Counted from the stretch's first letter, positions 9,200 to 18,472 are shown. The stretch: DNA of 64,000 nucleotides from Arthrobacter humicola (GCF_022803015.1 NZ_JAFKON010000004.1:62001-126000), one strand, 5' to 3'. A program made the numbers and translations. The notes: generated from the sequence alone by a model not told the origin.

Positions 9200-10102
9200 G
9201 TGCGCGGCCCGGCAGGTGCCCGGCACGGGCTGGGCTGGCGGCCCGTGAAGTGGCGGCCGGAGCCCAGCGACCGGTTCTACCGTTTCATTGTCCGCACCGG
9301 GCTGGCGCTGCGCTGGCTGTTCCGGATCCGCGTCCTCGTCACGGGGCGGGAGCACCTGCCCCAGCCCGGGCCTCCCAATGCCTCAACCCGCGGCGCATCA
9401 ACCCGCCTCCCGTCCCGCCCGGTGGTGCCCGGCCAGGGCGCCGTGATCGCGATCACGCACTTCGGCTACCTCGACTTTGCCTTTGCCGAGATGCTGCTGT
9501 GGTGGCACAACCGGGCCCAGCTGCGTTTCCTCATCACGCAGGGCGCCGCCGACCACTGGTTTGCTGGCCCCGCGGTCAGCGCCGCCGGGCATGTGGTGGT
9601 CGGGTACGGATCGGGAGCACACGCCTACGACGCCGCCGTCGCCCGCCTGAGGGAGGGCGAATACGTCGCCGTCCTGCCAGAGGCCGGCGTGAGCCGCAGC
9701 TTCACGGTGCGCGAATGCAAGACCGGTGCGGTGCGGATGGCCGCCGAGGCCGGCGTGCCGATCATCCCGGTCTCCATCTGGGGCGCCCACCGGCTGATGA
9801 CCCGCCACCATGCCTTCTCGCCGCGGCACGCCTGGCGCGCCCCGGTCCGCATCCACGTCGGCGAGCCGATCCTTCCGGGCTCGCTCCCGGACCCGGCCGA
9901 CGACGCCCGGGCCGCGACGGCGCGCCTGGCCAAGACCCTGCAGGACGGGATCGACGCCGGCATTGCCGATTTCCCCCTGCGACCGGCCCCCGGGGCCTGG
10001 TGGATGCCGGCCGGTCTTGGCGGCGGCGCCCCGACCGAGGAGGAAAGACGCCGGCTCGACGAGGCCGACGGCCCCCGGCGCGCAGGTGCCAAGCGCCGAT
10101 AA
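9200..10102 (+). CDS. 1-acyl-sn-glycerol-3-phosphate acyltransferase-like protein
   Basis: PlsC-family acyltransferase, 300 aa, expected to transfer an acyl chain to a lysophospholipid or related acceptor at the membrane. The catalytic HX4D motif is HFGYLD (H87, D92); LPEAGVSRSF matches the FPEG-type substrate loop, and VPIIPVSIWG is the typical block III. An extra low-complexity stretch (about residues 55-78, rich in Ser/Thr/Arg/Pro) sits just before the HX4D block. The start is a GTG at 9200, 1 bp after the DUF1295 stop. Operon context with a hydrolase and a membrane reductase-like protein suggests a lipid-modifying unit, not proven. Confidence 0.88.
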   Translation: MRGPAGARHGLGWRPVKWRPEPSDRFYRFIVRTGLALRWLFRIRVLVTGREHLPQPGPPNASTRGASTRLPSRPVVPGQGAVIAITHFGYLDFAFAEMLLWWHNRAQLRFLITQGAADHWFAGPAVSAAGHVVVGYGSGAHAYDAAVARLREGEYVAVLPEAGVSRSFTVRECKTGAVRMAAEAGVPIIPVSIWGAHRLMTRHHAFSPRHAWRAPVRIHVGEPILPGSLPDPADDARAATARLAKTLQDGIDAGIADFPLRPAPGAWWMPAGLGGGAPTEEERRRLDEADGPRRAGAKRR

Positions 10103-10172
10103 GCCCTACTTCCGCCATCGTCTTGACTAAACTCCGTGGGGTACAAAAAGCACTCAATGGAGAGGGACACCT

Positions 10173-11612
10173 GTGGCAAGCACAGTCGTGACCAAGAGCG
10201 GAACCGAAGAACGCGGTCTCGCACGGATAGCCCAACGAATGGCGGCGTGGACGGAGCGGTGGTTCCCGGACGCCTACATCTTCGCCCTCGCCGGCGTCGT
10301 CATCATCGCGGTGGCCGCACTCGCCATCGGCGCCACGCCCCAGGCAATCGCCGACTCGTTCGGCAACGGCTTCTGGGACCTGACGGCCTTTACCCTGCAG
10401 ATGGCCATGGTGGTCCTCACCGGCTACGTCGTGGCCACCTCCCCGCCCGTGGCGAGACTGATCAACAGGCTGGCGCTCGTGCCGTCAACGGCGCGGACCG
10501 CGGTGAGCTTCGTGGCCGTGCTCGCCATGTCCGTGTCCTTCCTCAACTGGGGGCTCAGCCTGATCTTCGGCGGGCTGCTGGCCCGCGCGATTGCCCGCCG
10601 CAAGGACCTGACGGTGGATTACCGTGCCCTGGGTGCGGCGGCGTTCATGGGCCTCGGCGCCGTCTGGGCTCTGGGGCTGTCCTCCTCTGCCGCGCAGCTG
10701 CAGGCCACGGCCGCGTCGCTGCCGCCGGCGCTGCTGAAGATCACGGGCATCCTGGACTTCGGCACCACGATCTTTACCTGGCAGTCACTGCTGACGCTGG
10801 CCATCCTGATGGCCCTGACCACCGTGATTGCTCACTTCTCCGCGCCCCAGGGCGGCTCGATCCGCACCGCAGAGGACCTGGGCGTGGACCTGGACGACGA
10901 GCCGGCCGAGTCCGCGCCGCGTTCCCGGCCGGGCGAATGGCTCGAATACAGCCGGGTCCTGCCGATCCTGGCGGGCGTCCTCACGCTCGGCTGGCTCGTC
11001 TCGCAGTTCCTCACCAAGTCCTTCCTCAGCGTGGTCAGCAGCCTCAACGGCTACCTGCTCGTGTTCCTCATCCTGGGCCTGGTCCTGCACGGGACGCCGC
11101 GGAACTTCCTGCAGGCCGTGACGAAGGCCGTCCCGGCCACCGCGGGCATCCTCGTGCAGTTCCCGCTGTACGCGGCGATGGCGGCCATCCTGACCAAGGC
11201 CACGGGAACCGGCGGCATGAGCCTCTCCACCCACCTCGCGGCGTTCTTCTCGGACATCGGCAGCGGCGGCGGCTTCGCCGTCGTCATTGCCCTCTACACG
11301 GCTGTACTGGGCATCTTGGTCCCCTCCGGGGGCGGAAAATGGCTGGTAGAGGCGCCCTACGTGATGCAGTCGGCCACCGACGTGCAGATGAACCTCGGCT
11401 GGACCGTGCAGATCTACAACATCGCCGAGGCGCTGCCGAACCTGGTCAACCCGTTCTTCATGCTGCCGCTGCTCGCGGTGCTGCGGCTGCGCGCCCGGGA
11501 CCTGGTGGGCTTCACCTTCCTGCAGTTCGTCTTCCACCTGCCGGTGGTCCTGCTGCTCGTCTGGCTGCTGGGCATGACCTTCGACTTCGTGCCGCCGGTG
11601 ATGCCCAAATAA
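10173..11612 (+). CDS. Short-chain fatty acid transporter, AtoE family
   Basis: Membrane permease of the AtoE family, proposed to import short-chain fatty acids such as butyrate. The 479-residue protein has about 11-13 hydrophobic segments and the family blocks RWFPDAYIFAL, SFLNWGLSLIFGGLLAR, FPLYAAMAAI and VPSGGGKWLVEAPY. It starts with a GTG at 10173 after an AGAGGGA site, 70 bp after the acyltransferase. A strong inverted repeat follows the gene at 11644-11700 and may terminate it. Confidence 0.9.
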   Translation: MASTVVTKSGTEERGLARIAQRMAAWTERWFPDAYIFALAGVVIIAVAALAIGATPQAIADSFGNGFWDLTAFTLQMAMVVLTGYVVATSPPVARLINRLALVPSTARTAVSFVAVLAMSVSFLNWGLSLIFGGLLARAIARRKDLTVDYRALGAAAFMGLGAVWALGLSSSAAQLQATAASLPPALLKITGILDFGTTIFTWQSLLTLAILMALTTVIAHFSAPQGGSIRTAEDLGVDLDDEPAESAPRSRPGEWLEYSRVLPILAGVLTLGWLVSQFLTKSFLSVVSSLNGYLLVFLILGLVLHGTPRNFLQAVTKAVPATAGILVQFPLYAAMAAILTKATGTGGMSLSTHLAAFFSDIGSGGGFAVVIALYTAVLGILVPSGGGKWLVEAPYVMQSATDVQMNLGWTVQIYNIAEALPNLVNPFFMLPLLAVLRLRARDLVGFTFLQFVFHLPVVLLLVWLLGMTFDFVPPVMPK

Positions 11613-11643
11613 CGGCGCCCCCCATAAGTGGGTCTTAACGCAG

Positions 11644-11700
11644 ACTGACCCGCAGCTGCGGCCGTCATAGAGCTTTCTACGGCTACAGCTGCGGGTCAGT
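11644..11700. terminator. Long hairpin between convergent genes
   Basis: A perfect 15-bp inverted repeat (ACTGACCCGCAGCTG at 11644-11658 with its complement at 11686-11700) encloses a second pairing GCCGT/ACGGC around a short loop. Flanking TTAAC/GTTAA bases extend the symmetry. It lies between the convergent AtoE and GNAT genes, so it could terminate both. There is no clear U-tract. It may also be a member of a dispersed repeat family. Confidence 0.6.
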
Positions 11701-11711
11701 CGGGTTAAGGC

Positions 11712-12728
11712 CTAGGCCGGGTCGGAGACGACGAGCGTTTCCGAGCCCTGGACATGGGCCTTGCCGCTCTCGAGCAGCGGTTCGACGACGGTGCGCAGGG
11801 CGGTCATGGCGTCGTCCAGTTCGAGCATCACCGGGTGCTGGTAAGCGATCAGGGCCAAAAGGTCCCGGACGGCGGCCTTGGCCTCGTCCGCGCCAAGTTT
11901 GGGCTCGTGCCCGAGGAACACCTCAGTAGGCTCAGTGGTCGAGGCCGCGCCGCCGGCACCGGCATCGGCGCCGCCGTCGGCCCCCGGAATTCCCTGGGCG
12001 TAGCTGATGGCGAACCCCTCCAGCCGGCCCTTGCGGCTGGCCGCGATGCCGTGCCCGAAGGCGCTGGCCTTGGGCGCCCGCAGCACGATCGCTCCGTGGG
12101 CGCCGCTGAGGTCATCGAGGAACAGGCGCTGCACCGCGGCGACGCTCAGCTCCCCCGGGCTGTCCCAGCCGTGCACGGCCGTGTAGTAGCGTCCCACGAC
12201 GTCGCTGAGCTCCACCGAACCCGTGGCCAGGTCCTCGACCTGGTCGGTGGCCGCGGACTCCGAACCGTCGCCGAACACCGGCAGCTTGAGCGGAGCCGGG
12301 TCAACGACGACGAGGCGGGAACGCTGGATCGGGGCCAGGCCCGCGGCCTCGGCAAACGCCGCACCGGGTGTGCCCGGCTCCACTTTGCAGCGCAGTCTGG
12401 ACACGCCCGACGGCGCCTGGGCGGCCTCGTGCCGCAGCATGGTCAGCAGCGTGGACCCCAGGCCGGCGCGGCGGTGGTCCCGGGCGACCTCGACATACGC
12501 CCAGAGCCGGTCCGGGTGCAGCGAGGCCTCGTGGACCACGGCGGCCGCCACCGGAATGGCGACACCGTCCACGACGTCCTCGGCCACGATGCAGCGGCGC
12601 CACGGGGAATTGCCCGAGGGCGACAGCGTCCCGCGGAACTGTCCGGCCTGGACGGTCTCAGGGCCGCCCCAGATTTCCAGCAGCGCGAGGTCGTCGCCTT
12701 CCCGCCATTCCCGGTATGCGATCGCCAT
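11712..12728 (-). CDS. GNAT family N-acetyltransferase
   Basis: Acetyl-CoA-dependent acetyltransferase, 338 aa. The first GNAT domain is clear, with the CoA-binding RRAGLGS loop at residues 86-92 after the AYVEVARDH strand. The second half (about 180-335) could be a degenerate second GNAT-like fold, as in two-domain family members; it includes a Gly/Ala/Thr-rich insert near 255-270. The ATG at 12728 comes 2 bp after the glyS stop, so the gene is probably co-transcribed with glyS. The substrate is unknown. Confidence 0.86.
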   Translation of the reverse strand: MAIAYREWREGDDLALLEIWGGPETVQAGQFRGTLSPSGNSPWRRCIVAEDVVDGVAIPVAAAVVHEASLHPDRLWAYVEVARDHRRAGLGSTLLTMLRHEAAQAPSGVSRLRCKVEPGTPGAAFAEAAGLAPIQRSRLVVVDPAPLKLPVFGDGSESAATDQVEDLATGSVELSDVVGRYYTAVHGWDSPGELSVAAVQRLFLDDLSGAHGAIVLRAPKASAFGHGIAASRKGRLEGFAISYAQGIPGADGGADAGAGGAASTTEPTEVFLGHEPKLGADEAKAAVRDLLALIAYQHPVMLELDDAMTALRTVVEPLLESGKAHVQGSETLVVSDPA

Positions 12729-12730
12729 GA

Positions 12731-14116
12731 TCAGGCGCCGATCAGCCGTGCGGCCAGGTAACCCTCCACCTTGTCCAGGGAGACGCGTTCCTGGCTCATG
12801 GTGTCGCGTTCGCGGATGGTGACGGCCTGGTCCTCGAGCGTGTCGAAGTCCACGGTGATGCAGAACGGGGTGCCGATCTCATCCTGGCGGCGGTAGCGGC
12901 GGCCGATGGCGCCGGCGTCGTCGAACTCGATGTTCCAGCTCTTGCGCAGCTGCGCTGCGAGGTCCTTGGCCTTCGGGGACAGGTCCTCGTTGCGGCTCAG
13001 CGGCAGCACGGCCGCCTTCACCGGCGCCAGGCGCGGATCGAGCTTGAGCACGGTGCGGATGTCCACCCCGCCCTTGGCGTTGGGGGCCTCGTCCTCGGTG
13101 TAGGCATCGATCATGAAGGCCATGAACGAACGGGTCAGGCCGGCCGCGGGCTCGATCACATACGGGGTGTAGCGTTCGTTGGTGGCCTGGTTGAAGTAGC
13201 TCAGGTCCGCGCCGGAGGCCTTGGCGTGGGTGGAGAGGTCAAAGTCGGTGCGGTTGGCGATGCCCTCGAGCTCGCCCCACTCCGAGCCCTGGAATCCGAA
13301 ACGGTATTCGATGTCCGTGGTGCCCTTGGAGTAGTGGCTGAGCTTGTCCAGCGGGTGCTCGAAGAAGCGCAGGTTCTCTTCGCGGATGCCCAGGCCCGTG
13401 TACCAGGACATGCGTTCCTTCATCCAGTACTCGTGCCACTGTTCGTCGGTGCCGGGCTCGACGAAGAATTCCATCTCCATCTGCTCGAACTCGCGGGTGC
13501 GGAAGATGAAGTTGCCGGGCGTGATCTCGTTGCGGAAGGACTTGCCGATCTGGCCGATGCCGAAGGGCGGTTTCTTCCGCGAGGTGGTCAGGACGTTGGA
13601 AAAGTTCACGAAGATGCCCTGGGCCGTTTCGGGCCGCAGGTAGTGCAGGCCTTCTTCGCTGGCGACGGGGCCAAGGTAGGTCTTGAGCAGCCCGGAGAAT
13701 TCATGGGGCTCGGTCCACTGGCCGCGGGTGCCGCAGTTGGCGCAGGCGATGTCCTTGAGGCCGTTCTCGGCGGGACGGCCCTTCTTCTCCTCGTACTCTT
13801 CCTCGAGGTGGTCCGCGCGGTAGCGCTTGTGGCAGGACAGGCATTCCACCAGCGGGTCGGAGAACACATCGACGTGGCCGGAGGCCTCCCACACCTGACG
13901 GGGCAGGATAACGGAGGAATCCAGGCCCACGACGTCGTCGCGGCCGCGGACCACGGACTGCCACCACTGGCGCTTGATGTTTTCCTTGAGCTCGGCGCCG
14001 AGCGGGCCGTAGTCCCAGGCAGAACGGGAGCCACCATAGATTTCACCGGCCTGGAAAACGAATCCCCGGCGCTTGGCGAGGGAAATGATCTGGTCGAGGA
14101 CGGATTTTGCTGCCAT
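12731..14116 (-). CDS. glyS: Glycine-tRNA ligase (alpha2, class II)
   Basis: Charges tRNA-Gly with glycine. The 461-aa single-chain form is the dimeric type found in actinobacteria, archaea and eukaryotes, not the alpha2beta2 form of E. coli. Visible features: N-terminal [23 protein letters not shown], a four-cysteine insertion (CLSCHKR and CANCGTRG), motif 2 [23 protein letters not shown] split across about 185-215, and the anticodon-binding domain with [17 protein letters not shown] site precedes the ATG at 14116. The upstream region carries four 14-bp tandem repeats (14197-14252). Confidence 0.97.
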   Translation of the reverse strand: MAAKSVLDQIISLAKRRGFVFQAGEIYGGSRSAWDYGPLGAELKENIKRQWWQSVVRGRDDVVGLDSSVILPRQVWEASGHVDVFSDPLVECLSCHKRYRADHLEEEYEEKKGRPAENGLKDIACANCGTRGQWTEPHEFSGLLKTYLGPVASEEGLHYLRPETAQGIFVNFSNVLTTSRKKPPFGIGQIGKSFRNEITPGNFIFRTREFEQMEMEFFVEPGTDEQWHEYWMKERMSWYTGLGIREENLRFFEHPLDKLSHYSKGTTDIEYRFGFQGSEWGELEGIANRTDFDLSTHAKASGADLSYFNQATNERYTPYVIEPAAGLTRSFMAFMIDAYTEDEAPNAKGGVDIRTVLKLDPRLAPVKAAVLPLSRNEDLSPKAKDLAAQLRKSWNIEFDDAGAIGRRYRRQDEIGTPFCITVDFDTLEDQAVTIRERDTMSQERVSLDKVEGYLAARLIGA

Positions 14117-14196
14117 GGGAACTCCAATTTTCTACAGGGCCGCTGGGTGCGGTCCGTGGTGTTGGCCCCGGGACGCCGGCTGGTTGCCGGCCGGGA

Positions 14197-14252
14197 CGAT
14201 ACGAACAAAGCGATACGAACAATGCAATGCGAACAGTGCGATGCAAACTCCA
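14197..14252. repeat. Four tandem 14-bp repeats upstream of glyS
   Basis: Four consecutive 14-bp units of the type CGATACGAACAATG occupy 14197-14210, 14211-14224, 14225-14238 and 14239-14252; the first two differ at one or two bases and the last is the most diverged. They lie in the 150-bp gap between glyS (start 14116) and the YdcZ-type gene (end 14267), 80-136 bp upstream of glyS. On the minus strand each unit contains a TTGTTCG-like element, so they may overlap the promoter. Confidence 0.7.
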
Positions 14253-14266
14253 AGCCTACCGGCCCG

Positions 14267-15232
14267 CTACCGCTTCAGCGCGCCCTTGGGCCAGGGCAGG
14301 GTGGCCAGGACGATGGCGCCGAGCGTCAGGATGGTGCCGAGGACCGTGGGGAGGGCGATCACCGTTCCGGGCACCGGCAATATAAGGTCCAGTCCGAGGG
14401 ACCCCAGCAGCTGGCCGGCAATCATCCCGAGGCCGGTGACCAGCACGCCCAGGCTGCGGACCAGGAGGGCGCCGATGCCGATGAAGATGCAGCCGAGCGG
14501 GCCGCCAAGGTAGTACCACCACTGCGCCGGGAGGGGGTTGCCGGCCCCGGCCACGGCGAGTTTGATCAGCCAGGCCACCCACAGCAGGGCCGCTCCGGCG
14601 ATGAAGTTCACGAGTGTCGCGGCGATGGGGGTGCCGTAGTGCACGGTGGCTGTGCCGTTCATGGCCTGCTGGAAACTCATCAGGAACCCGGCCAGGAGCG
14701 GAAGCATCACGGGAACCAGCAACTGCAGCCCGGATTCCCCGGCGCTGAATCTGGGCGACACCGCCCAGGCGACGGCGGCAACGGTGAGCACACTGCCGAG
14801 CACCCGGATGCCGGTAATGGGCCTCTTCCCCGCCGGTCCGATCCCCATCCGGTCCACCAGCAGGCCGCTGAGGGTCTGTCCCGTCACGGCGGCCACCGTG
14901 AAGAGGGCGACGCCGAGCAGTCCCACGGTGAAGGACTGGGCGAAGACGAAGAGGGCGCCGATGCAGCCGGCCAGGACGTAGTACGGCGGAAACTGCCGTT
15001 CGCGCACGGCGGGCAGGATCCGCGCCAGCCCTGCGCGGCCCCGGGGCAAGGCCAGGGAAATGACCGTCATGACCAGCAGTCCGGTGCTGAAGCTGACGAC
15101 GGCGGCACCGATTCCGTCCTCCAGCGCCACCCCGAGGGCGCCGTTAATCCGGCCCTGGATCGGGATGAACAGTCCCGTTGCGACGGCCATGGGCAGGCCG
15201 ACGATCAGCGGAAGACGGCGGTGATGGGTCAT
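14267..15232 (-). CDS. YdcZ/DUF606-type DMT family transporter
   Basis: Small-molecule exporter-like membrane protein of the drug/metabolite transporter superfamily, DUF606 (YdcZ) branch. About 321 aa with ten hydrophobic segments arranged as two five-helix halves, with PIQGRINGAL near the start and FQQAMNGTATVHYGTPIAATLVN in the second half showing the duplicated family motif. The ATG at 15232 is preferred over the GTG at 15241 because AAGGTG lies 6 nt before it. It is divergent from the S4 protein gene with only about 33 bp between starts. Substrate unknown. Confidence 0.88.
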   Translation of the reverse strand: MTHHRRLPLIVGLPMAVATGLFIPIQGRINGALGVALEDGIGAAVVSFSTGLLVMTVISLALPRGRAGLARILPAVRERQFPPYYVLAGCIGALFVFAQSFTVGLLGVALFTVAAVTGQTLSGLLVDRMGIGPAGKRPITGIRVLGSVLTVAAVAWAVSPRFSAGESGLQLLVPVMLPLLAGFLMSFQQAMNGTATVHYGTPIAATLVNFIAGAALLWVAWLIKLAVAGAGNPLPAQWWYYLGGPLGCIFIGIGALLVRSLGVLVTGLGMIAGQLLGSLGLDLILPVPGTVIALPTVLGTILTLGAIVLATLPWPKGALKR

Positions 15233-15265
15233 AGGTGCCACCTTAGGTCAGGCATTATTGCTTGT

Positions 15266-15502
15266 ATGAGCAATCCGGAATTCGAAGACATCACTATCCG
15301 CGACAGCATGATCCGGCTGGGCCAGCTGCTGAAGCTTGCGAATCTGGTCGAGGACGGCGTGGAGGCCGCCGAACTGATCAAGAACGGGCTGGTGAAGGTC
15401 AACGGCGAAATCGACGAGCGCCGCGGCCGCCAGCTGCACGACGGCGACACCGTCACCGTGAACGGCCGGACCGTGCGGATCAGCGCGCCCCCGGCCGCCT
15501 AG
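15266..15502 (+). CDS. Small S4-domain RNA-binding protein
   Basis: A 78-aa protein that is essentially one S4 RNA-binding domain of the YbcJ/RqcP-like type: IRLGQLLKLANLVEDGVEA, then KNGLVKVNGEIDERRGRQL and DGDTVTVNG. Single S4 proteins of this kind bind structured RNA or ribosomal subunits; the exact partner here is not known. It is too short to stand out among overlapping frames but the domain match spans the whole protein. No Shine-Dalgarno is visible upstream of the ATG at 15266, so it may be leaderless. Confidence 0.9.
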   Translation: MSNPEFEDITIRDSMIRLGQLLKLANLVEDGVEAAELIKNGLVKVNGEIDERRGRQLHDGDTVTVNGRTVRISAPPAA

Positions 15503-15547
15503 CCGCCCGCCCGGCGCCGCTTCCCGGCGCACACTTCCCCGGCGCGC

Positions 15548-16204
15548 CTACTTCTTGGCGTTGAGCACCACGTGCGTGAGGAACTCCGAGACGTGGCCGA
15601 TCTCCTGCTGGTTGATGCCGTGCCACATGCCCGTGTAGAGGACCTTGGTGAGCTTCACGTGCTTGCGCACCCAGCCGACGGTGTAGTCGATCTTGTCCTC
15701 GGTGATCACGGGGTCCTGCTGGTCCCGCCCCCAGAACAGCGGCACAGTGCCGTCCAGTTCGCCGTCGCGGAAGCTGGGGTCATCGCCGGCGTCGACGACA
15801 AAACCTGACAGCCCGACGACGGCGGCAAAGTCCGCCGGCCGCTGCCGCAGCAACGTGGTGGCCATCGCCATGCCCATCGAGAACCCCAACAGCGTCACCG
15901 ACGGGTGGTTGGCTTTGACGCCGTCGAGCCAGTCCTGAACGTAGCCTGCCGCGACCTTGACGGCGTCGAGCGAGTAGTCAATGGACCCTGTCAGCGGGAA
16001 CCAGGTGAAGCCCGGTCCCATGGCGATCGGGGCGCGCAACGAGGCCACCGCAAATTCCTGCGGCAGCATCCCGGCCAGGCTGAGCAGATCCTGTTCGTTG
16101 GCGCCGTAGCCGTGCAACAGGACAAGAAGCGGCTTGCCGGCCCGTTCCTGCTCCGGCTGGGACCATTGGACGACAGGGGCGGGGAAGGCGTCAGCGTGAG
16201 TCAT
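15548..16204 (-). CDS. Phospholipase/carboxylesterase family hydrolase
   Basis: Alpha/beta hydrolase of the Abhydrolase_2 family (218 aa from the ATG at 16204). The motifs are LLHGYGANEQDLL (oxyanion region), GFSMG with nucleophile S109, the acid in RDQQDPVI and the histidine in GMWHGIN. Such enzymes hydrolyse short acyl esters or lysophospholipids. Codons upstream of 16204 are unlike the family. A perfect palindrome, GTTAC-N6-GTAAC, lies at 16220-16235 over the expected promoter, nearly matching one in front of the SDR gene at 54534, so the two may share a regulator. Confidence 0.9.
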   Translation of the reverse strand: MTHADAFPAPVVQWSQPEQERAGKPLLVLLHGYGANEQDLLSLAGMLPQEFAVASLRAPIAMGPGFTWFPLTGSIDYSLDAVKVAAGYVQDWLDGVKANHPSVTLLGFSMGMAMATTLLRQRPADFAAVVGLSGFVVDAGDDPSFRDGELDGTVPLFWGRDQQDPVITEDKIDYTVGWVRKHVKLTKVLYTGMWHGINQQEIGHVSEFLTHVVLNAKK

Positions 16205-16219
16205 GGAACTATTCTTACA

Positions 16220-16235
16220 GTTACCCGACGGTAAC
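16220..16235. promoter_or_regulatory. Palindromic operator candidate GTTACCCGACGGTAAC
   Basis: A 16-bp perfect palindrome of half-sites GTTACC and GGTAAC lies 15 bp upstream of the carboxylesterase ATG (16204) and about 46 bp upstream of the divergent SGNH gene (16282). It overlaps the place where the -35/spacer of the esterase promoter should be, with a -10-like TAAGAAT between it and the ATG. The architecture fits a TetR-family operator. A second copy of the pattern is at 54557-54572. Confidence 0.6.
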
Positions 16236-16281
16236 AAATTACGGGGCGCAGCTAATACGGTGGCGCAGCTAAACGGGAACA

Positions 16282-17187
16282 GTGCAGGATAAGGGGGTGA
16301 GCAATACCTATCCCATGGAAAATTCACCGGACACCCCAGCCGAGACCACCGTTGACACCGTCACCCACCCGTGGACCCGGTATGTGGCGATGGGCGACTC
16401 ATTCACGGAGGGCATCGGCGATCCGGAACCGGCCAGTCCGGGCGGCCATCGGGGCTGGGCGGACCGCGTGGCCGAGGAACTCAGCCGTGGGCACAACGAC
16501 TTCGCCTACGCGAACCTGGCCGTCCGTGGCCGGCTCCTGCAGCAGATCGTGGACCAGCAAATGGCTCACTGCCTGTCCCTCAAACCGGACCTCATCACGC
16601 TCTCCGCAGGCGGCAACGACCTCATCCGCCCGGGCGGCGATCCGGACGTGCTGGCCGAAAAGCTGGATTCGGTGGTGCAGATCCTGAGCCTGGGCGGCGC
16701 CACCGTTGTCCTGTTCAACGGCCCGGATACCGGCTCCACGGTGCTGGGCCGGATCCGCAGCAAGGTGGCCATTTACAACGAGAACCTGCGCACGATCGCC
16801 GCGCGCCACGACGCCGTGATCGCGGACATGTGGTCGCTGCGCCAGCTCAATGACCCGCAGATGTGGAATGTCGACCGGCTGCATTTCTCACCGCTGGGCC
16901 ACCACACGATCGCGGCCATGGTGCTGGACTCGCTGAACGTCGAGCACACGCTCCAGCCCCTCTCCCCCAAACCGCTGCCACAGCGCAGTTGGCGCGAGGC
17001 GCGCAGCGGGGACCTGGTGTGGGCCAGGGAGTATTTCGTCCCCTGGGTGGTCCGCCGGCTGCGGCACCGCTCCTCCGGCGACGGCATGACGGCCAAGCGG
17101 CCGCTGGCCGGACCGGTGTTCGGTCCCGGCGTTCCGCTTGGTTCCGGCGAAGGCCCGCCCGGAGCCGAGGACGCGGTCCGGTCCTGA
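16282..17187 (+). CDS. SGNH/GDSL hydrolase
   Basis: Esterase-like enzyme of the SGNH family, 301 aa. Block I is MGDSFTEG (S40), block III is GGNDLIRPGG, and block V is DRLHFSPLGHH with the catalytic Asp/His. No signal peptide is apparent, so it is probably cytoplasmic. The C-terminal 90 residues beyond the catalytic fold are Pro/Gly/Ser-rich. The GTG at 16282 lies 6 nt after TAAACG, matching the leaderless pattern seen elsewhere in the window; an ATG at 16315 is an alternative start. Substrate unknown. Confidence 0.87.
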   Translation: MQDKGVSNTYPMENSPDTPAETTVDTVTHPWTRYVAMGDSFTEGIGDPEPASPGGHRGWADRVAEELSRGHNDFAYANLAVRGRLLQQIVDQQMAHCLSLKPDLITLSAGGNDLIRPGGDPDVLAEKLDSVVQILSLGGATVVLFNGPDTGSTVLGRIRSKVAIYNENLRTIAARHDAVIADMWSLRQLNDPQMWNVDRLHFSPLGHHTIAAMVLDSLNVEHTLQPLSPKPLPQRSWREARSGDLVWAREYFVPWVVRRLRHRSSGDGMTAKRPLAGPVFGPGVPLGSGEGPPGAEDAVRS

Positions 17188-17291
17188 GGCTTCGGGCCTG
17201 AGCCTGCGGGGCATAAGCTGGAGGAACACTTCTCCGGCCCTACAGATGAGCCCGCAGATGAGAAGGCCCAGCAGCTGAAAGGCCCAGTACC

Positions 17292-17909
17292 GTGAGCAGT
17301 ATGTTCTTCTGGATCATCGTGTTGTCCTTCCTGGTTCCCGTGGCGATGCGCCTCTACCGCAGGTCTGCCCGCGGCCGGAACCAGGGCACGCCGGGACAGT
17401 TCGGCCGGTTCCCGGGCAGCCAGAACAACCCCGGCCAGGGTAACCAGCCGCGTGATGGCTACACCCAGCAGGACTACTTCGGCGGCTTTGGCCAGCTGGG
17501 CGCCCCGAAGCAGTCGGGTCCTGCCAACGAGCCGTATCCCAACCCGCCGTACCCCAGCGCGGAGTACCCGAGCGCGCAGAACCCCCGTCCCCGGTTTCCG
17601 GACCAGCCGTTCCCGAACCAGCCGTACCCCGGCCAGCAGTACCCAAACCCGGTCGGCTACCAGTCCCCCGTCCCGTACGAGGACAGCCCGGAGTACCTGA
17701 ACAACCCGCCGCAACCGCAACGGCCGCAGGCATCGCAAACTCCCCCGGCGCCGGGCGCGGGACAGGCGCAGGCGCCGCAGTCTCCGCCGCCGTCGGCCGG
17801 GCAGGGCTACCGGGCCCGCAAGCTGGCCGAGCTCGACCAGCAGTACACCGACGGCAAGCTGTCCATGGAGGACTACATGGCCCAGCGCGCGGAAATCATG
17901 AAGGGCTAA
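17292..17909 (+). CDS. Membrane-anchored Pro/Tyr/Gln-rich protein with SHOCT-like C-terminus
   Basis: A 205-aa protein of unknown function. One N-terminal membrane helix (FFWIIVLSFLVPVAM, about residues 5-20) is followed by Arg-rich flanking residues and about 130 residues of low-complexity sequence with recurring YPNPPYPS-type units. The C-terminal 35 residues (YRARKLAELDQQYTDGKLSMEDYMAQRAEIMKG region) look like a SHOCT motif, a short oligomerisation helix pair often joined to membrane segments. The GTG at 17292 starts the frame. It converges with, and overlaps by 4 bp, the cysteine hydrolase gene. Confidence 0.75.
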   Translation: MSSMFFWIIVLSFLVPVAMRLYRRSARGRNQGTPGQFGRFPGSQNNPGQGNQPRDGYTQQDYFGGFGQLGAPKQSGPANEPYPNPPYPSAEYPSAQNPRPRFPDQPFPNQPYPGQQYPNPVGYQSPVPYEDSPEYLNNPPQPQRPQASQTPPAPGAGQAQAPQSPPPSAGQGYRARKLAELDQQYTDGKLSMEDYMAQRAEIMKG

Positions 17910-18472
17910 GACCCTGCCGGGCCGGCGAACTCGACGTCGGCCGCTTTGACCGTTCCCGCCGTCCGCCCCGGCGCCTTGTGGTACTGCCAGTACAGATTGG
18001 TGTGCGCGACCACCAGAGCCGGCGGCGGGGCGCCGTACTCGGTCAGGTCCTCGGTGGTGTGGGCGTCGGCGACCAGCGTGACGTCGTAGCCGCGGGTGAT
18101 CGCGCCGTGCAGGGTCGAGCGGATGCACTCGTCGGTCTGCGCACCGGCCAGGAAGAAGCGCCCGATGCCGCGCCCGGCCAGCACGGATTCCAGGTCGGTG
18201 GCCTCGAAGGCGTCGCTGTACTCCTTGGCCACGAGCGGCTCCGAACTGCGGCGCGCGAGCTCCGGCACGTACTGCCAGCCGTCGCTGCCGCGCGGGAGTT
18301 CCTCACCGCTGTGCTGCACCCAGACGACGTCCGCCCCGGCGTCGCGGGCCTTGTCCACGAGCGCGGCGATGGTTGCGACGACGTCGTCGCGGCGGTAGGC
18401 CTCCGCGACGACGCCGATCTGCATATCGACGACGAGCAATGCCGTGTTGGGACGGTTGACGAGCGTGGTCAT
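17906..18472 (-). CDS. Isochorismatase-family cysteine hydrolase
   Basis: Cytoplasmic hydrolase of the isochorismatase/nicotinamidase superfamily, 188 aa. The catalytic triad is visible: D16 in LLVVDMQ, K83 in LVAKEYSDAF, and C116 in GAQTDECIRST, with the preceding cis-peptide-like AGAQ turn. The ATG at 18472 has a GGGAGG site. The substrate cannot be assigned; the family includes nicotinamidases, isochorismatases and N-carbamoyl amidases, and the nicotinamidase metal-binding motif DxHxxxH is not evident. Confidence 0.88.
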   Translation of the reverse strand: MTTLVNRPNTALLVVDMQIGVVAEAYRRDDVVATIAALVDKARDAGADVVWVQHSGEELPRGSDGWQYVPELARRSSEPLVAKEYSDAFEATDLESVLAGRGIGRFFLAGAQTDECIRSTLHGAITRGYDVTLVADAHTTEDLTEYGAPPPALVVAHTNLYWQYHKAPGRTAGTVKAADVEFAGPAGS

